Assembly: GCA_003993805.1 (NCBI GenBank)
Contig: RSEF01000001.1
Coordinates: 152,581,452 to 152,645,451, forward strand
Direction: 5' to 3'
Source: Himantopus leucocephalus
Lineage: Eukaryota; Chordata; Aves; Charadriiformes; Recurvirostridae
DNA: 64,000 nucleotides
The notes under the pieces were generated by a model. That model did no database searches. It was given only the letters and a program-made list of their open reading frames with translations, and was not told the origin of the DNA. A program made the translations under genes and the position numbers. Of the stretch, positions 47,628 through 63,300 are shown piece by piece; the first letter of the stretch is position 1; each line of letters opens with the position of its first letter.

Positions 47628-50600
47628 AAGTTTTATCAGAGCAAACATACTGCTTTAACCATGTGAATACTGCAACTAGAGATGATACATATGAAATATT
47701 TTGTTTAAACATTTAATTACTATATTCCTATTACAAAGATTCTAAAAGTTACCTTGGTAAAGTCTTCCTGTCTCCCAGCAGCTGGTTCTTCTTTTCCCTA
47801 GCAGCTTTCCACTTATTTTGGGAACACTGGTAATATTGAGAATTCTCTTTTACCTGGAATGTGGTCTGCAAGTGAATGCATGTGCATTTACTCCACCAAA
47901 TTTTTGTGACTGTGAATAGCATTAGTGCAGTCTAGAAATAATGTCAATGATAAAGTTATGTAGCACCATGTGTTAAATACATCACAGATGAAGGTTTTTA
48001 TTATAGCAACTACTTTAAATATTTTAAACCCTTTTGGAGTTTGATGCATGTCATTGTATTGCAAGTTTTCTTGAAGCTTTGTTTTCCTTTATCAGATGGA
48101 TACATCTTTCTGCCAAATTTCTGATCTGTTTTAAGAGTAGTGAATATGGTTGTTTCTAGTAACAGACATTCAATTATATAAGATGTTATCCATAACGTTC
48201 TAAACATATTCTGTTATCCATATAAGAGTGCATGTCCTCTTGCTGCAATCCTGCAGAAAGATTACAGAGGGGTGAGGAACAGCAACCACATTTACCTCCT
48301 AAAGACTCTAAATTTTTCTTTTAGTCCAAAGAGGCAGATTAGAGAGAAAGAATAAGCGACAGTAGGCAAGGTGTTAGTATTGTGTACACTGTAGATGTCC
48401 AGTAAGAATGAAATTATCGTAAGTGATGTCTAGATCTTCATTCTGACCTCCATGCACAGACTTTCAGTTTGTGTAACCAGCCAGATGCAGGAGGGTATGA
48501 TGGTGTGATTTAAACTCATCCCAAGGTACTGTTGAAATACCCTTTGGGCACATGGCCAGAATCAGAAACTCTTTATTTCATGAAATTGATTTTGTCATAA
48601 TGTGATTAAACTTCTTATGGTAAAACAGCTTCTTCCAGCTTCTTGATGTCTCTGCAAACGTTGTCTGAATGTTGTGACAACCACAGCTTTGAGGTGAATC
48701 TGCCAAATTGCCAAATCTGCCAAAAATCTTATACTGAGACAACTTAAGAAGACTTAAGAGCTTTTAAATTCAAAGGAAACATGTTTTATTAGAATATAGG
48801 CTATAATATTTAGCTATTTTTGGAGAGAAAACTCAAAAAGAAAGTTCAAAACCATGTCAGTTCATTCTAACTATATCAGAAAAGAAACTAAAAAGAAGTT
48901 TAAACAAGATTCTCATCTTGCTCATTGTGTCCCTGTGGAAAAGTCCCAGTTTCCAACCTTGGTTTCACTAAACTCAGTGTCTCTGAGAGTCATTGCAAAC
49001 GCTTTTCCATTTCCTCTGGTTCGTGAGAAGCTTTTCTTCCTGTAGCCCCAGAGGCTTGGTTGTGGATCTCCTTCCCTGTTTGTTTCAAAAGTTTCTCCAT
49101 CCTCAGATGAGCTGTAAGCTCCCAGTTCCCTCCTGCAAATCTCCTTTACCTACCACATTTTTCATTCTCTCAAAAAAGTTATTTTCTTTGAGCAGGATGA
49201 AATGATTCTGAAAGGCAGGAGAAATGTTCCGCTCTCTCCTGCAAGTTTCACCTAATCCCATCAGTCTGTTGGTAGAAAAACTACCATGCAGACTGAGAAA
49301 ACACTAGTGGATCTGACTTTGACTGCCACGAAAGCCTACACAATGGTCTTCTCCAAGTGAAGAAGGGAGACGAGTAGAATAAATTGCTACAGGAAGCAAT
49401 GTTAGTGTCTTTGTGAGTAACTACTTAGTATTCACCAGTGTACTCTGCCCATGACTGCACACCTGGCACATAATGCCACTGTTGGATAGCAAAAGGTTTA
49501 GCAGAGTAGTGGCTTGTGTAGTAGTAGATTTTAGTGTAGATATAGATAATAATTTGTTGATTTTTTTTTTTTTTAATTTCTGCTAGTTTAGTGGGAGATC
49601 AATAGAGAGCCACTGATGATGAAAGTAGGCAGGAAAATAGGCTTATTTTTCTGTATCTGAGCTGCTTCATTTTTAAATACTTGCAGGCCGGAAGAGCAGC
49701 GTGGAGACCATTAAATACATATAATATTTTTCGTGTAATTCATCACTGTTCCTCTTTTTCATTTCCTACAGTAGTTTGCTTCTGAAAAGGCTGTGCTAGG
49801 TGTTCAGTAACATCTAAGGGACATTTGGCATCTCCTTTTTTCCTTTTTTCTTTTTCTCTTTTGTTATTCAAAAGTTGTATAAGGGAACTAAAGAGAAAAC
49901 AAATCACTGTTTTTTCACATTTCTTATGAAAGGAAAGAACGAGATGTTGCAGAAAAAGATGAGTGAATATAAACAAAGTGAATTTGTAGTGGGAAATCAA
50001 TTATCCATTCATTTCATAATGGTGATGCAATGTTATTCTTTTAACTGCACCATTTTATTAGTAAACACATTTAAAAAAATGAAATATTTGACACTTTATT
50101 AGGCTTTTTTTGTTGAGAGCTACTTTTATAGATATAATGGAAGCGCTATTAAGAGTTTTACCATATTAATCGCTGCTGACATTGTTCAACACATCGTTAT
50201 TACAGAGGTAATTATTATATTTATTATAATATAATGTGGAGCTCCCATGTTATCTATATTGAATGTTATCTATAGGTATGCACTGTGAAACTATGTCTTG
50301 TAAGAGCCATTTGTGTGTTTATGAAAAATGCAAATTAGCGATTAGTCATTTTTCTCATGTTACCTAACTTTAGAATCAGGCAGTGGGTGTTCTTTAAAGC
50401 AGAAAAATAAAAAAAATCTGTAATCTACGACTGAGTATAGGAAATATTATGTACTGTTTTTATGTCAAGACTCTGCAACTTGAATTCACTGTGACAAATA
50501 CTTTCTTATATAAAAATTCCTAGTAACTTCAGGTCCCAGTAACCATGAATATGAAAGAGGGTTACAGAAGTTACACTTCTGTGATTATATTGGTTGGCTT

Positions 50601-50936
50601 GAAAAAGGACAATCAGCTTTCATGAACAACTAGTTCCTTGACAGAAATAGAAAAGGCATATTTAGATCCATCAGTATCCAGAAGGGATAGTGTCTTAATC
50701 CACATGTCATAAAATTTGTAAGAAGCCTCCAATACTTTTAACAAGGCAATGAGCTTCCTATAGATAAGGCATATAGTAAGCCTAAAATTGACATAATATC
50801 TGTGGATATATAGACACATTTCTTACATCTCAATGCCTAACAGTAGATGCAATATGATTAATAGCATGGCACAAAGTAGAGAGACTAATTCGTCATACAA
50901 CTGGTTTGCAGCATGTGATTGATCAGTTTCATATTT
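47628..50936. other. AT-rich intergenic DNA
   Basis: No gene, RNA or repeat recognised. Confidence 0.55.
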
Positions 50937-51312
50937 CATAGAAGCATAGAATGGTTTAGGTTGGAAAGGACCTTGAAGATCATCTAGTTCCAACCCCCCT
51001 GCCATGGGCAGGGACACGTCCCACTAGACCAGGTTACTCAAAGCCCCATCCAGCCTGGCCTTAAACACCTCCAGGGATGGAGCTTCCACGACTTCTCTGG
51101 GCAACCTGTTTCAGAGTCTCTCCACCCTCATAGTGAAAAATTTCTTCCTAATATATAATCTAAACCTACCTTCTTCCAGTTTGAAACCATTACCCCTCAT
51201 CCTATCGTTACATGCCCTTGAAAAAATTCCCGCTCCAGTTTTCTTGTAGGTACCCTTCAGATACTGGAAAGCTGCTATAAGGTCTCCCTGGAGTAATCTC
51301 TTCTCCGGGCTG
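50937..51312 (-). mobile_element. CR1 3' fragment, antisense
   Basis: Starts CATAGAAGCATAGAATGG and follows the CR1 3' region through CACCTCCAGGGATGGAGC and AAGGTCTCCCTGGAGTAATC to CTTCTCCGGGCTG. 5'-truncated. Confidence 0.95.
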
Positions 51313-54300
51313 TTTCAGTGTTTTGGTTATATTGTAATTCACAATGAAAAAGAGGAAAAATAAATCTATATTTGTGCATAAGGTACATTTTGGGTTAAAG
51401 TGAGGGCAATCAATTGGTAGTTTTGTATGTGAGAGAGATGCTTACATAAACTTATTGAAAAATAAATTGGAGTAAACTGTATATTCCAGTAATAAGAAAA
51501 AATATTTACTCTGTCTATGTAATATTAAATTTAAAAAGTGTTGTGTATAAAACATACTGCAGAAAAGGACTAAAAAACCCAAACTTTTTCAGTTTGGTAG
51601 GCCTTTTATCAAAGTCATTAACTGTAAAGGTCACTAATAAAGTGACTACAATACACTTTGTTTGACAGATTGAATCTGGATTGTTGTCAGATACAATGCA
51701 AGGAAACTGTGCACTTTAGTTGCTTCTTTCTCTCCTGAAAGAGATTCAAGAAAGCTTATTTTATCTAGTACACTTCTATATTTGCACTGGGTCTATCAGT
51801 CATGACGTCTGTGACTATGTTGTGCAATATTTTTCATTCCTCCCTTGATCCAGTCTTTAGAATTGTACTTCTTTGTCTCTATAACAGCACCTGGAGACAG
51901 AAAGAGGAGAATATATCCTTATTCTTTTGAATTAAGTTTCAAATAAATATTCTGAAATAATAGTAAGGTCTAGAAACAGTGAAATTGTAATGACATAAGA
52001 TTTCAAATCTAACAAGACACTTTACAGTACATAGGGGATTTCTGTTGTGTTCAATAAAATTCTGGAGGGTGTTGAGCATCTTTAACATTCATTAAAGTAA
52101 CTAGGATGTTTGAAGTGTTCTCACTATTCTTCAGGAAATTATTAGTGCAGCACTGAATTATTGGTGCTGTTAATAATGCACTAATTAATGTTTGCAAAGT
52201 GCTTTGGAATCCAGATGAAGGTAGTTACGAGCAAGTAAATGCTATAAAGAAGATAGGGTGTAAAATATTTTCTTAAAAATAAAAATTCTAGCTGGATTTG
52301 TCCCAGTTTCATTCCTCAGAGAATTTTCCAAATGTAAGGAAAAGGAAACTTATGAGATTTGTTTTAGCATTTTATGTTATTAATATTTTTCCTTCTTGAC
52401 TTTCATTAAATATTTATATTACATGATTCTACTTTGTGTGGATTTCTATGAAAACATCAAAGAAATTTCAATTGAAAAGAAATAATTCTAGCTAAATTGT
52501 GAGGAACAATACACGTCTAAGCTTTTGTCCATAGTTTTAGAGAGAAAACTTTCCTTCAGATATTGCAGTGCAAGATAATAGCCATCACATCCTAATCAGA
52601 GGCAAATCTCAGTCTGGAATGTGATCTTCAGGAAAATTATCATCAGGAGATATTTGAAACACATTTGAATAGGTCTTATGTATATCACAAAAGAAAAGGA
52701 TAAAAGAAGAATTTAATGAAAATGAGGAAAATCAGCAATACATACACCTGGTTGTTTCCCACCTCATACCCTTAATGCTTAAACTCTCCCTGCGTTTTAA
52801 ACAAGGAACACCTTCTGTTTGGCCTTTTTTATTGGCATTTCCTGTTTCTCTAAAGGTCATTCAAGAATAAAACTCTCCTCCTCCAAGCACATTTCCAATT
52901 TATTAGTAAAATACTCAAATAATTCTCAAATTTTATTGTCCCAGAAAGACAAATTTGAGAATAACGTTCTCTAAATATTTTCTTGAGTACATCTGTTGTC
53001 TGGAGAATGAGGTTTTACTCTTCTTATGATCTAGAAATGGTAGAACTGTGTACATGTTTGTATGCAGTTTCTTTTTCTCTTCAGGTTAGAAACATAGGTC
53101 TTTACCAGTTTCTGTAACACAGAAATCCAAATCACAGTAAAATGGATCAACTGAAACGGGAAATTATTTTTAAGTTCCTTACGTTACGAGTACGTCTCTT
53201 GCTCAAACTGATAAATTAAACAGAAATATAACTTTATATTGCTAATTAATAAACCTGCTCCTGTTATGAAGATATGCAAGTTTTTTTCTCCAGGTTCACT
53301 ACTAAAACAGATTGAAAAAGTTATCTTTAATATTTGTTAGGTACACACACAGTTTAAAATATTATCTTAAAAATAATATTTTCAAAGATGAATTCATTTT
53401 TTATACTTTCATCTCAGTTCATAATATAGTATTCTTTCAGAGCACTGAAAATATGTAGCACTGTTTTAATGCTAAGTATTTTTTACTTCCTTGCAATAAA
53501 AGGTCAGGCTCATTATCTTACCCATCAACAATATTGTGTCCCTTTTCTTGATTTTAAGTGGCAAATACTCCACCCCCACCCCCAATAAATATAAATGACA
53601 TGATTGTAAGTGTGATCCTACACAAGTTATTCTGGAGTTGCATTGCATTCTTATATGTAAATATAATGTAAAAGTATTATAAAATATGATTTATAATGGA
53701 GTTTGTATGTGTGTTTATTGTATCACTACCATATCTCAAATGAGAGCAATCACAGTTTAGGCAGGTTATAAAATAAATTGCTCTCTGTAAGTCCTAAAAA
53801 CTTAAATCACTTCTCAGAAGTTTATTTCAAATAATTTAACTGATTTAATTAACCCCAAAGTAAACACACTAATTAGGTACTAGTGAAAGAAAAATTGGGA
53901 CATGCTGGGATAATGAAAAGACTGGCAAAGAGTGATTGAATTATCTGTAACCTCATGTGTCAAGGGAATCATCATGAATAAATCTTGTATTTATAATTTT
54001 TTAAAAATACTTTAAAGTAGCTGTAACTCCCAATAGAAATATCCATCTGGGCAATTATTTTGTCTCCCTTCCTCCCCAAAAGCCTCTCAAACTCACAAAC
54101 CCCAGACAAAACAGAAAATAGTCATTGACCAGTAATAATATAGAAGTCGTGCCATGAAACATCAGTTCATGGAAAAGGCTTTTTTCTCCAAAAACATTTG
54201 AAATGTTGCAAACCTGTTGCATGACATTAATGAATACATTCTAGGAACTCCTGAGAATACAGACAAAATCACTGATGCTCTCACATGCACTCAGCACTGG

Positions 54301-57300
54301 TATGCATGCACTCTTTAGCAATGAATTAAAGATTTTATATCTTAACTTGTAGGTAGTCAAGAAATAATGAAGGAGAAGGTTTCAGGTCAGCACCACATAT
54401 ATCAGCATCATTATCATCCCTGTTCATCCCATCATCATAACTTAATCATTCTTTCACCTTAACTAGAGGCTAATATTTCAAAATTATTTTCCTGCCTTGT
54501 CTGGAGCTTAAATAACTTTCAGAGAGGACAGATGTTCTAGTTTTCGTGGTGGTTGAGTTCAAAGTGAATAGAATTCACAATGAACCTATTTATTCGCAGG
54601 TAGTTCAACAAACTCTGTGTATGGACCCAAGATGTAGAAGAATTTCTTGTTGGAGAATAAACACTATTGAACATTAACTGAGGGTATATTTCTATATTCA
54701 AGAGTGTATGACATCTATTGAGTTAAATCCTTATAAGAATAATGCATTTCCACTAAAAGTTCATTGAAGCAATGCTGACTTACTATGACAAATTATCTTT
54801 AGCATTCTACTTTCTTTGATCCTTTGTTCAAGATAATTAAACAGAAAAATTACCTCATGACAATGTATTTTTCTCTGAATCTTTCAGTGCACAACTGAAA
54901 TTATGGTAACAGGTAATTTGGGGAAAATGTTCTTAGCACTCCCTGTGGTAATCTTTATATGTGTGTATTTTCTTCAAAGATTAATTTATTTTTTTTGAAG
55001 ACAATAACTCTAGGTGACCTCTCTGACAAGAGATATATTGCTTGCATGAATGTGCCATTTAGTATATACATGAACAATAATGTATTTGCTAAAGATCAGC
55101 CTTAATAGCTAAAGGAAAACCAAACAAGATTAATTTGCCCTCCACATTTCTTCCATATTTTTTTTCTTCTGTAGGATTCAGGTTTCAAAGAGTAGGTGTA
55201 GAAGTAGTGGAGTGGTATGATTCATTTAATTTTATTCACTGCCTTTTTGTGCTGAGGAAAAACAAAACCAAACAAACCAAACCTACACTAAATGAAAAAT
55301 AATCGAGTAACTCTGGAGATGAAGAGATAAATAGTTTTAAGTTAATTTAAATAGGTAAAATTTTATTTGAGTAAAAATAGAAATACCAGAAGAAAAAATA
55401 GTGAGGAATGAAAATACGGTGGAATAGCTTGTAATTTAAAGAAAATGTAGAAAGATGGTGTTTCAGCTGCTGCACTTCCCTCAAGCCATGACGAAGGTAA
55501 AAGTTAAGTACTATAACAAAAATACTGCAGAAAACAAATGGAAAACACTTATGTTTAAAGATTTACTTTTTTTTCAATTTTAACTTCTAAATTTAAATTC
55601 TAAATTTATTCTCAAGGTTTCAGACAATTTTGAACTAACTAGGAACTGAACGACAAAGCAATTTAGGAAAATGGCTAAGAAACCAATTTTTTAAGCTTAT
55701 GTTAAGGTGATTTCTTGAAGGAAGAAGAAGAGACTTTATTAGAAACTTCAGAAAGTTAAAAATTAAATTTAAAAACTGTCAGGTTTATCACATTGTTTCA
55801 TGAAAAAGTAGCTTTTTTTTCCTAATTGTCAAATCATGACTATTGTTACTTTTAAAAGTAAGAGAGAACAGAAAATGTTGTTTAGCCTAAAGGGTGAAAT
55901 TCATCCTGTGCAGAGATGCAATACAGAGAATGTGAAAAACTTTAAGTTTCGTATAAGCACAGGTTCTTAAAAAACATTGGTAGAGCTTGCTTCAGCAGGT
56001 GAATTTCATCTCTTAAAAAAGTATATATGATACTGCTTATATGACCAGATCTGTAACTGAAATAGTCATCCTGATACAGGGATATAATTTGTCAAAACAC
56101 ATAAATGTATAAGTGACCAGAAGGTGAAGAAAAAGAAATTGAAGTTCTTAGCTGGATTTGGTTGTTGGATTTTGCTGCACATAGACTTCAAACAGATCCA
56201 AATGTTGCAATGGTTTTGTAGTTCTCCATCTCAGCTTACACTTTATCTAGCCTGACTTTCTCCCTTGTAATAAAAAGAAAATGCAATACACAACTACCTT
56301 GTACCTTTCATGCACTAAAAAAATAAATCTGTAGTTTGTTTAAAAAGCACCCATGCTTTAGATAGGGCTGCTATATGTCATTGCAAGAAACAGCCATAGG
56401 ATAAACCAAGCATCAAATAGACTGTAAATCTTCTTCCTTTACACTGATATTCTAGTTAGTGCAAGGTTGTATAGATGTCACAGGTGTTTTTTACTGAAAT
56501 GCTTCTGAAAGAAGATATGACCTAATGCAGGTCTGCAAAGCAAACTGCATCAAAAAGGAATTGTTTGCTTGAAAATCTGTTGAATTCAGAGTAAAAACAT
56601 GCATTGTGGTAGAAGTAGAAGGATGTTTTGCAGGGAAGTAGAAAAACAAGAAAGCTAATTTTTTCTTTCTTATTTGTTGATTTTATACATGAACTAAATA
56701 TCCAGCTGAACTTATTATCAGAACATCCTGAAGCTCTCAGTCTTCTTAACTTTTAGACAAACATTCAAACTGTCTTTCCATGCAATCTCTTACTGTATAC
56801 AAAACCCAGCTCCATCTCCTATTTCAATAACAGAACCCTAGTATTCTCCTTGCCCAAGACCCCTTAAGTCCCTGCATCCTGAAAAACCCTTGCAAAACAA
56901 TGTCAGGTTTGCAAGGACAAACATTTGGAAGAGATTCCTCTCTTCTACCAGATTCCTCTCTTCCTGATCACCAGATCAGCTGCATTATTATAGAGATCAT
57001 GTTTACATACTCTCTTACCCAAAACCTTTTTCAGAACATGAAACAGACACTCCTTATTTAATAGGTGAATTTATTATACTTTTTTACCTTGTCATTTAAT
57101 AAGGCTGCCTGCCTATTGTTCCTGGATTTAGAAAGCCCTGCACAGAGCAATCATCTGTTATTTCCAATTGAGGTTTTTTTTCGGATGATTTTTTTATTTA
57201 TTCTCAGGGCTTTATTAATTGGAGTTAATATATGTATATCCATAATAAGAAAAGTAGTATTGATTTTTCTTGAAAAAAAAAATGAAGCACAGATTACAAA

Positions 57301-60300
57301 GCACAGATTAAGGTCAAAAAGTATCAGTTCATTGGAATGACCATTTGAAAAAGAGCATGGCTGGGTATTTCAAACAGCTCAGTATTTTATAGCACATGTT
57401 CAGAATACAGAAATATTGTATTAGCAATGTGCTTAGAAAATCTGAAAATCAGACTCCATCCTATATCAACCTGTGAACCAGGAAAGAAGAAACAGAGTGG
57501 ATGCTTATGATTCTTTGTTTTACCTTGTGAAGGGTCATCATCTTTAAAGGTTCTCACATAAACCAGTTATGCTAGAATTCAAACACTGATGGGACCCGTT
57601 TTCCCTTTTCGTTGTTCTGTGATCAATGCTTTCACAGTCCTGGTCACTTGCTCCTTTCCTCCAGCTCTGGTTTCTCATCCTCCTTTTCCTATTTAAATTA
57701 ATGTTCTTCTGCCTATCAACACAATCTCTTCCACAATATATAGCTTTTTCCTTATGACTCTGCATTTAAGTGAAGAATCACTCTTTTCTGCGCTGACTGG
57801 TCCGGGAAACACTGGGAATCCGGAACAGATAGTTTGCTTGCTATGTTTTCCAGTATTTAGCACCATGGATGCTCATGATTTGTGAGACTAGTTTGGAAAT
57901 GGCTTTAAAATTATTTTGGATTTTTCAGCATATATGGGAGAAGTTTATGATAGAAAAAGGAAGGTAGAAAGGATTATTATTTGGCATTACTGTGAAGAAC
58001 TACCGGCAAATTTTGTTATTTCTGTCAATCTGCATCCAATGTCTACTTTCCCAAATACTTTACTGCCTCAGAGGGGGCTGGAATTTTTAGCAGATGCATG
58101 TCTTACGCTTTAGGATTAAGATGTGTTTCAACAAAAATGTGGAAAGTGTGTACCAGCAGAAATGCTATGAAATTTAACACATTGCTAAATGGGAGAAGGG
58201 GAGAGAGAACACCCCTAAGTTTGTTCTATGTAAGCAAGCAAGCAAGCAGTATAATTTAAAGAATTGTTTTATTCTATCAGGATTTTATATTGGCTGGAAA
58301 TGTCACGTTAGGAATTCCTTACCTTTGTCAAAGGAATTGCCAACATAAATTTACATGGATTTCACAAGACTGATTTGTAATAACATTAGAAAATGGATAG
58401 TTCTTATCTTAATTGAATGTTGAGTACAAATGAATTTTCAGAACTCCTATATTAAGAACTAAGACCTGGTTAAATAAAATTCATACCACATACATTTTTT
58501 CAAATCTCATTTAATCAAAACACATTATGAATGTCAGATAAATAAAGTCAACAATATTACGAAATTTTCTCTTTAAAAGGAAGTAAGGACGGATTCAGTC
58601 ATTTTTTCACACTATGTAATTTATAATTCCTCAAGTCTACTGAATTTGGTGGGACTACATTCCACATAAGAACTACATTTAAAAAGAGCTGAAAGAATCT
58701 CCCTGTAGTTAATTTATTTCATTCTTACCCAGGCTTTGCAAAATATTAAGAAAAATTGGCATCCAGTCTAGTTGATGATGAAAAAATAGCTCATTTAATT
58801 CATTCTGAATTTATGAAATGCTATGCTCTATAAATGATGTTGTATCATTAGGTTAGCGTCTGCCTCAGGATTCATGGTATTTTGAAGAGGAATGATTAAG
58901 GACATTATTAGTAAATCTACAAAGAACAGGACACACAGCATTTAAACATTACCCTATCATCTGTGCAACAAATGTTCAGCATCATTATGTTTCCACAATA
59001 GCAATTTGCTATTGCTCTGTGGGGTAAGCAATCAATACAGGCAGGCGATGCTTTTTATATCAATAGAATGAGGGTACAGCTAAGTCTGTTCCAGCCTTTG
59101 CAAAATCAATAAACATGTCTCTTTATATGGCAGACAATTAGTCTCAGTTGCAGATGAGAGTGACAAGGTATGGGCTATAATTAACACAGGAAAGCCTTAC
59201 AAAATGTTCATCCCTGTGTTTGTAAAATGCCATTCAACTTTCTACTGAGCATTAAATGTAAATATTGTTTATATCAGTCCCTAATGCACAAAAATCTGCC
59301 TAGAATCTTAATTCTTTCACAGCAAATAATAGCCTCTAAAAATGTCATTGTCAGAGTTTTTAGCAAAGTACAGTGTGCTTAATACCCATCTGTATATGTG
59401 TGTAGAGAATAACTTTATTTTTAAAACACAGTATTAATAGATTTCAAATCACACACTCTGACTTCCATAAGACAAAGTGCATATGGACAGTTCTGCAGGG
59501 AGTGGTTGCCGTCAGAAACACATACATTCCTCCTTCACATTGGCAAGTTGTACTTACCAATGCACTGACGCGGTTAAGCCCACATATTCCTTTCCCCATT
59601 CTAGCTGTCCTCTGATCAGTTCTAAGGAATCAAAAAGGAAAGACAATAGATCCATGAAGATCTTATCAAAGCTATTACCCATGAGTCATCACCCCCTGTA
59701 ACCTTATAGAACAAACCACAACATTTTCCTGAGTTTTCATTTAAAACTGTAACGTCAGTAATGGTTAACTTGTAAAGTTGTAAAACACTAAAACTAGAAT
59801 TGAATTATCATGTGCAGCATAGTGCTTTTTGGTCTGAAACGTTCAGTTGTGGATTTGAAAAACAAGCCATTAAATCTCTTTTTTTTTTTTGTTGTTTGCT
59901 TTTTAGAATACTTAGGATTTAACATTTTTCTCAAGTTCTTGTATAAAGTGGTCATCCAGACCTTATAGGTACACGAGCAATGGTGAATTCAGTAAAATTT
60001 ATAATCTCACTACTGTGTTCTGCTGACTTAATTAATGTTCAAGGCAATGTAATTAATTAATTAATGTAAAAGATTGTTGAAGTATAAATACAAAGTATTT
60101 TATTGAAACAAAACTTTGCTGTTAATAACTTTACCTTCTATGTGAGGAAAAAAAGAAACCAACAAGCACATCCAAGTACTTGCTTATGAAACTTTACTGT
60201 AAGATACATTTAAATAAGTTATTTACATTTTTTTATTTTAATGTTTAAATTTAATTTAATTAGAAATATGAAGCATGATATAAGCCAGAACCTCAGAAGA

Positions 60301-63300
60301 GTTGTTTTACAAATCACTATTTTTAAAAAGAAAAGAGAAAAGGCAGAAATACAAACAAATTATTGACTTCATATATCCATACATGACTATTGCTTCTGAT
60401 TTTCTAGAATAGTTTTGTCTTTTATACTCCTGGTAACTATTGCACCTTGTCAATGAGTGGTTAAGCAATAACATTTATGATAGTACAGCTTTCAACTGGC
60501 TCCTTTTAAAGTTTTTATGATGATTTTTCTAAACATACCATTTTAGCTGCTTTTTTAAAAACTAGGTTTTATCTTATCTAACATTTTTATCATCACTAAA
60601 GAAGTTATAAGTAGCATTCTTTATCTGTTTCTCTTAGTCTTTTATCTCTTTTGCTTCTAACATTTGCCTATTTCTAATACCCTACTCTTCACTCTTTCCC
60701 TGACTTTTTAAATGTGATTCAGTAATAATCTAACTTCTTGGGATGACATTCACTGATCATTAGTTCTCTTTTGAGTTTTTAACCACAGTAATACTTGGCC
60801 TATGAGTCCTTATGTATCATGAACTCATGAACTGGAGTCTTTTGCCTTGATGGTGTCTCAGGTTGCATACTGATCCACCCGTGCTGCATTCAGAGAGATA
60901 AAAGGATAAAGTCCTCACAGACTCAGTTCCTTACATCTACAAAGTGAGCGCTGGTTCCCTCCAACTCTTGAACTGGTCATAATTTGTTAAAACAGCTTTA
61001 ATTACTTTGAGTTTCCCTGTAAAAACAGGGCAAAAAACCAAACAGTGGCTTCAGGCCTCTATGAAAAATGAAGTACAGAGGAAGCTCACCTCGTTAATGG
61101 TACAGAACTAGTTGATACATAAATGACATCTCACATCTCTTCCAGAAGCAATTTAGGAGAGTGGTCTTTGCTGACTTTTAGCCCATGGCTGTGAAACATC
61201 AAGAGTTACAGAAGATTTAAAACATAGGTATAATCTTTCGAGCTCTGGTAACATAGCTATAAGTATTTCAAAGATCTGTCTAATCGATCAAGAACAGCTT
61301 TGCTTTGCATTGTGTTTGGTCCTTTTTCTCCTTTCTGTGAAGTCAGTTTGGGCAGTACTGTTTGCATGTGTGTTTCTTTCACATTGTTGGGTTGGTGGAG
61401 TCTTCCAACTACAGTCCACACCCGTTCAGTCAAGACTGAAGATGCATCCCTCTTGCATTTCTCTTTTTTTATTGTATGAGAAACCACTTCAATAGGAGAA
61501 GGCATCCCTGAATTCTAAGAGCCTTAGATGCGGATATGCTGTACCACAAGGAAAAGGGGATTTACAGTATTTATTCCAAATAAAAAGGGAGTATGATAAC
61601 CCATTTTGGCATTAATTAACATACTCCAAATCCTTTTGATGATGTGTGCCTGTGTGTCTGTAAAACACTGTTGTATTACTTGCATACTCCGAAGGGAAGT
61701 TGAGAATGAAAACATTAGATGGTGAAAATTTCAGATGCTATTATAAATGGATTCACGCCATTAATATGATAAGTTCTTCAGGCCAAGTTAAGGTATTATA
61801 TATTTTTAATAGAAATAATAACATATGATTTTAAAATGAAGCCATTTCAAAGTTTTCTGATTAGGTGGTTTTGTTCTCTTCTGTTTTGCTTTTTCCCTAT
61901 CCCAAAGCGTAACTGATTTAAAATAACTTCTTATTTTTTTAACATATATTTAATAGCCCTGATCTCATTCTTTAACTAAAGATCATGATGTATAGCTCTA
62001 GGGCAGGACATATCTGGCAACCCCTGATCCTGAAGTTATAAAGAGTTTTGGTCTTTTTTCTAGCTGTAAGCAGGCCCAAGAGGTTGCTATGTCAGTAAGG
62101 ATTAGTCAGGTGTAAGGGATTCAAAGAACACGTCTCAAAATACTTTCAGACATGGAGTCATCCAGAAAATGGCCTGCTTCATGAATTCTGTACTTCTTAG
62201 CTAAAATAATTACAGACTCTATTTTGTGCTGCAAAGTAGAATCAGCCCTAATCCTTTTTCATATTTCATTATTTGTTACTATAGCTGTCTCAACCTCCAA
62301 CAGAATCAGCCTGAATTCTTTTTCCCTATTTTATTATTTGCTCTCTATCATTTAAAATAGTACCAGCTGTGCATGTCACTTAAAAATTAAGTGAACATGA
62401 TCCCAATAAATTTGCACGACTGGGTGAAAGAAAGCTAAACTGAAAGGTGGATGTTAACTGCTATCTCCAGATTTCAGACTGCTGCTACTTGATGCTTATG
62501 ACCTAATTCTTTTATTGATGACACTAATTTAAAGTGAGTGACCAAGCATCCCACTGTGATCAGAATAGTTTCACAGAATAATCAAATGTGCAGCTACTCA
62601 AGCGATTTCCACTATCTAAAATTCAAGGAAGCTACCATGCACTTTTAAACAACATCAGTCTTGATCTGCAGATAGACATTTTGCAAAAGTTTTAAATGTT
62701 TCTCTACGAAGTGTTTTTAAGCTGTTCTTTGATTAAAATAAAACTATGCATTCATAGCAATACTTGCTTAAATCTGGAAATATATCTCATATTCAGATAT
62801 CTGTGTAATGTCATTTTTAGGAAAAATAATCTGAAATTGTAATTTGGAATTTTTATGAGAGGTTTGTTTTAATTTTTGCCTTTTTAAATAACCTCAGGAA
62901 GATGGTGGCTTTTTCCTCTTTTGAGTTGTTCAATGTGGCGTAATTTTATGTTTACAGCTTGAGTGAGAACCCAACCAAATGGTGGTGGATCTCTTTCTGA
63001 ATCAATAAAATAGATAGACTTGAATAAATAGTCTCTCAAATAATTCTAATAGATATACAAAATTGACAGGTTATTAAAGTACGTGTCTACTTATAAGAAC
63101 GCGTTTAGTCAAATTAGATTTCATAGATTGATTACATATTTAAAGATAGAAAAGTATTCTCTAAATCACAACCAATTTTTTAAAAATAGGTATATTCTAC
63201 GAATATGTGAGTCATTGTCTCTAACACTTCAGTCTCTCAGGTGCTGTGGAAGTTATATTAGAAATGTGTCAGTTCAGAAAAGCCCTTAGGTGATTGAGTT

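Noticed and set aside
57065..57340. 91-codon hydrophobic plus-strand frame
   Set aside because: AT-rich DNA readily gives Phe/Leu/Ile-rich frames; no domain or promoter context.
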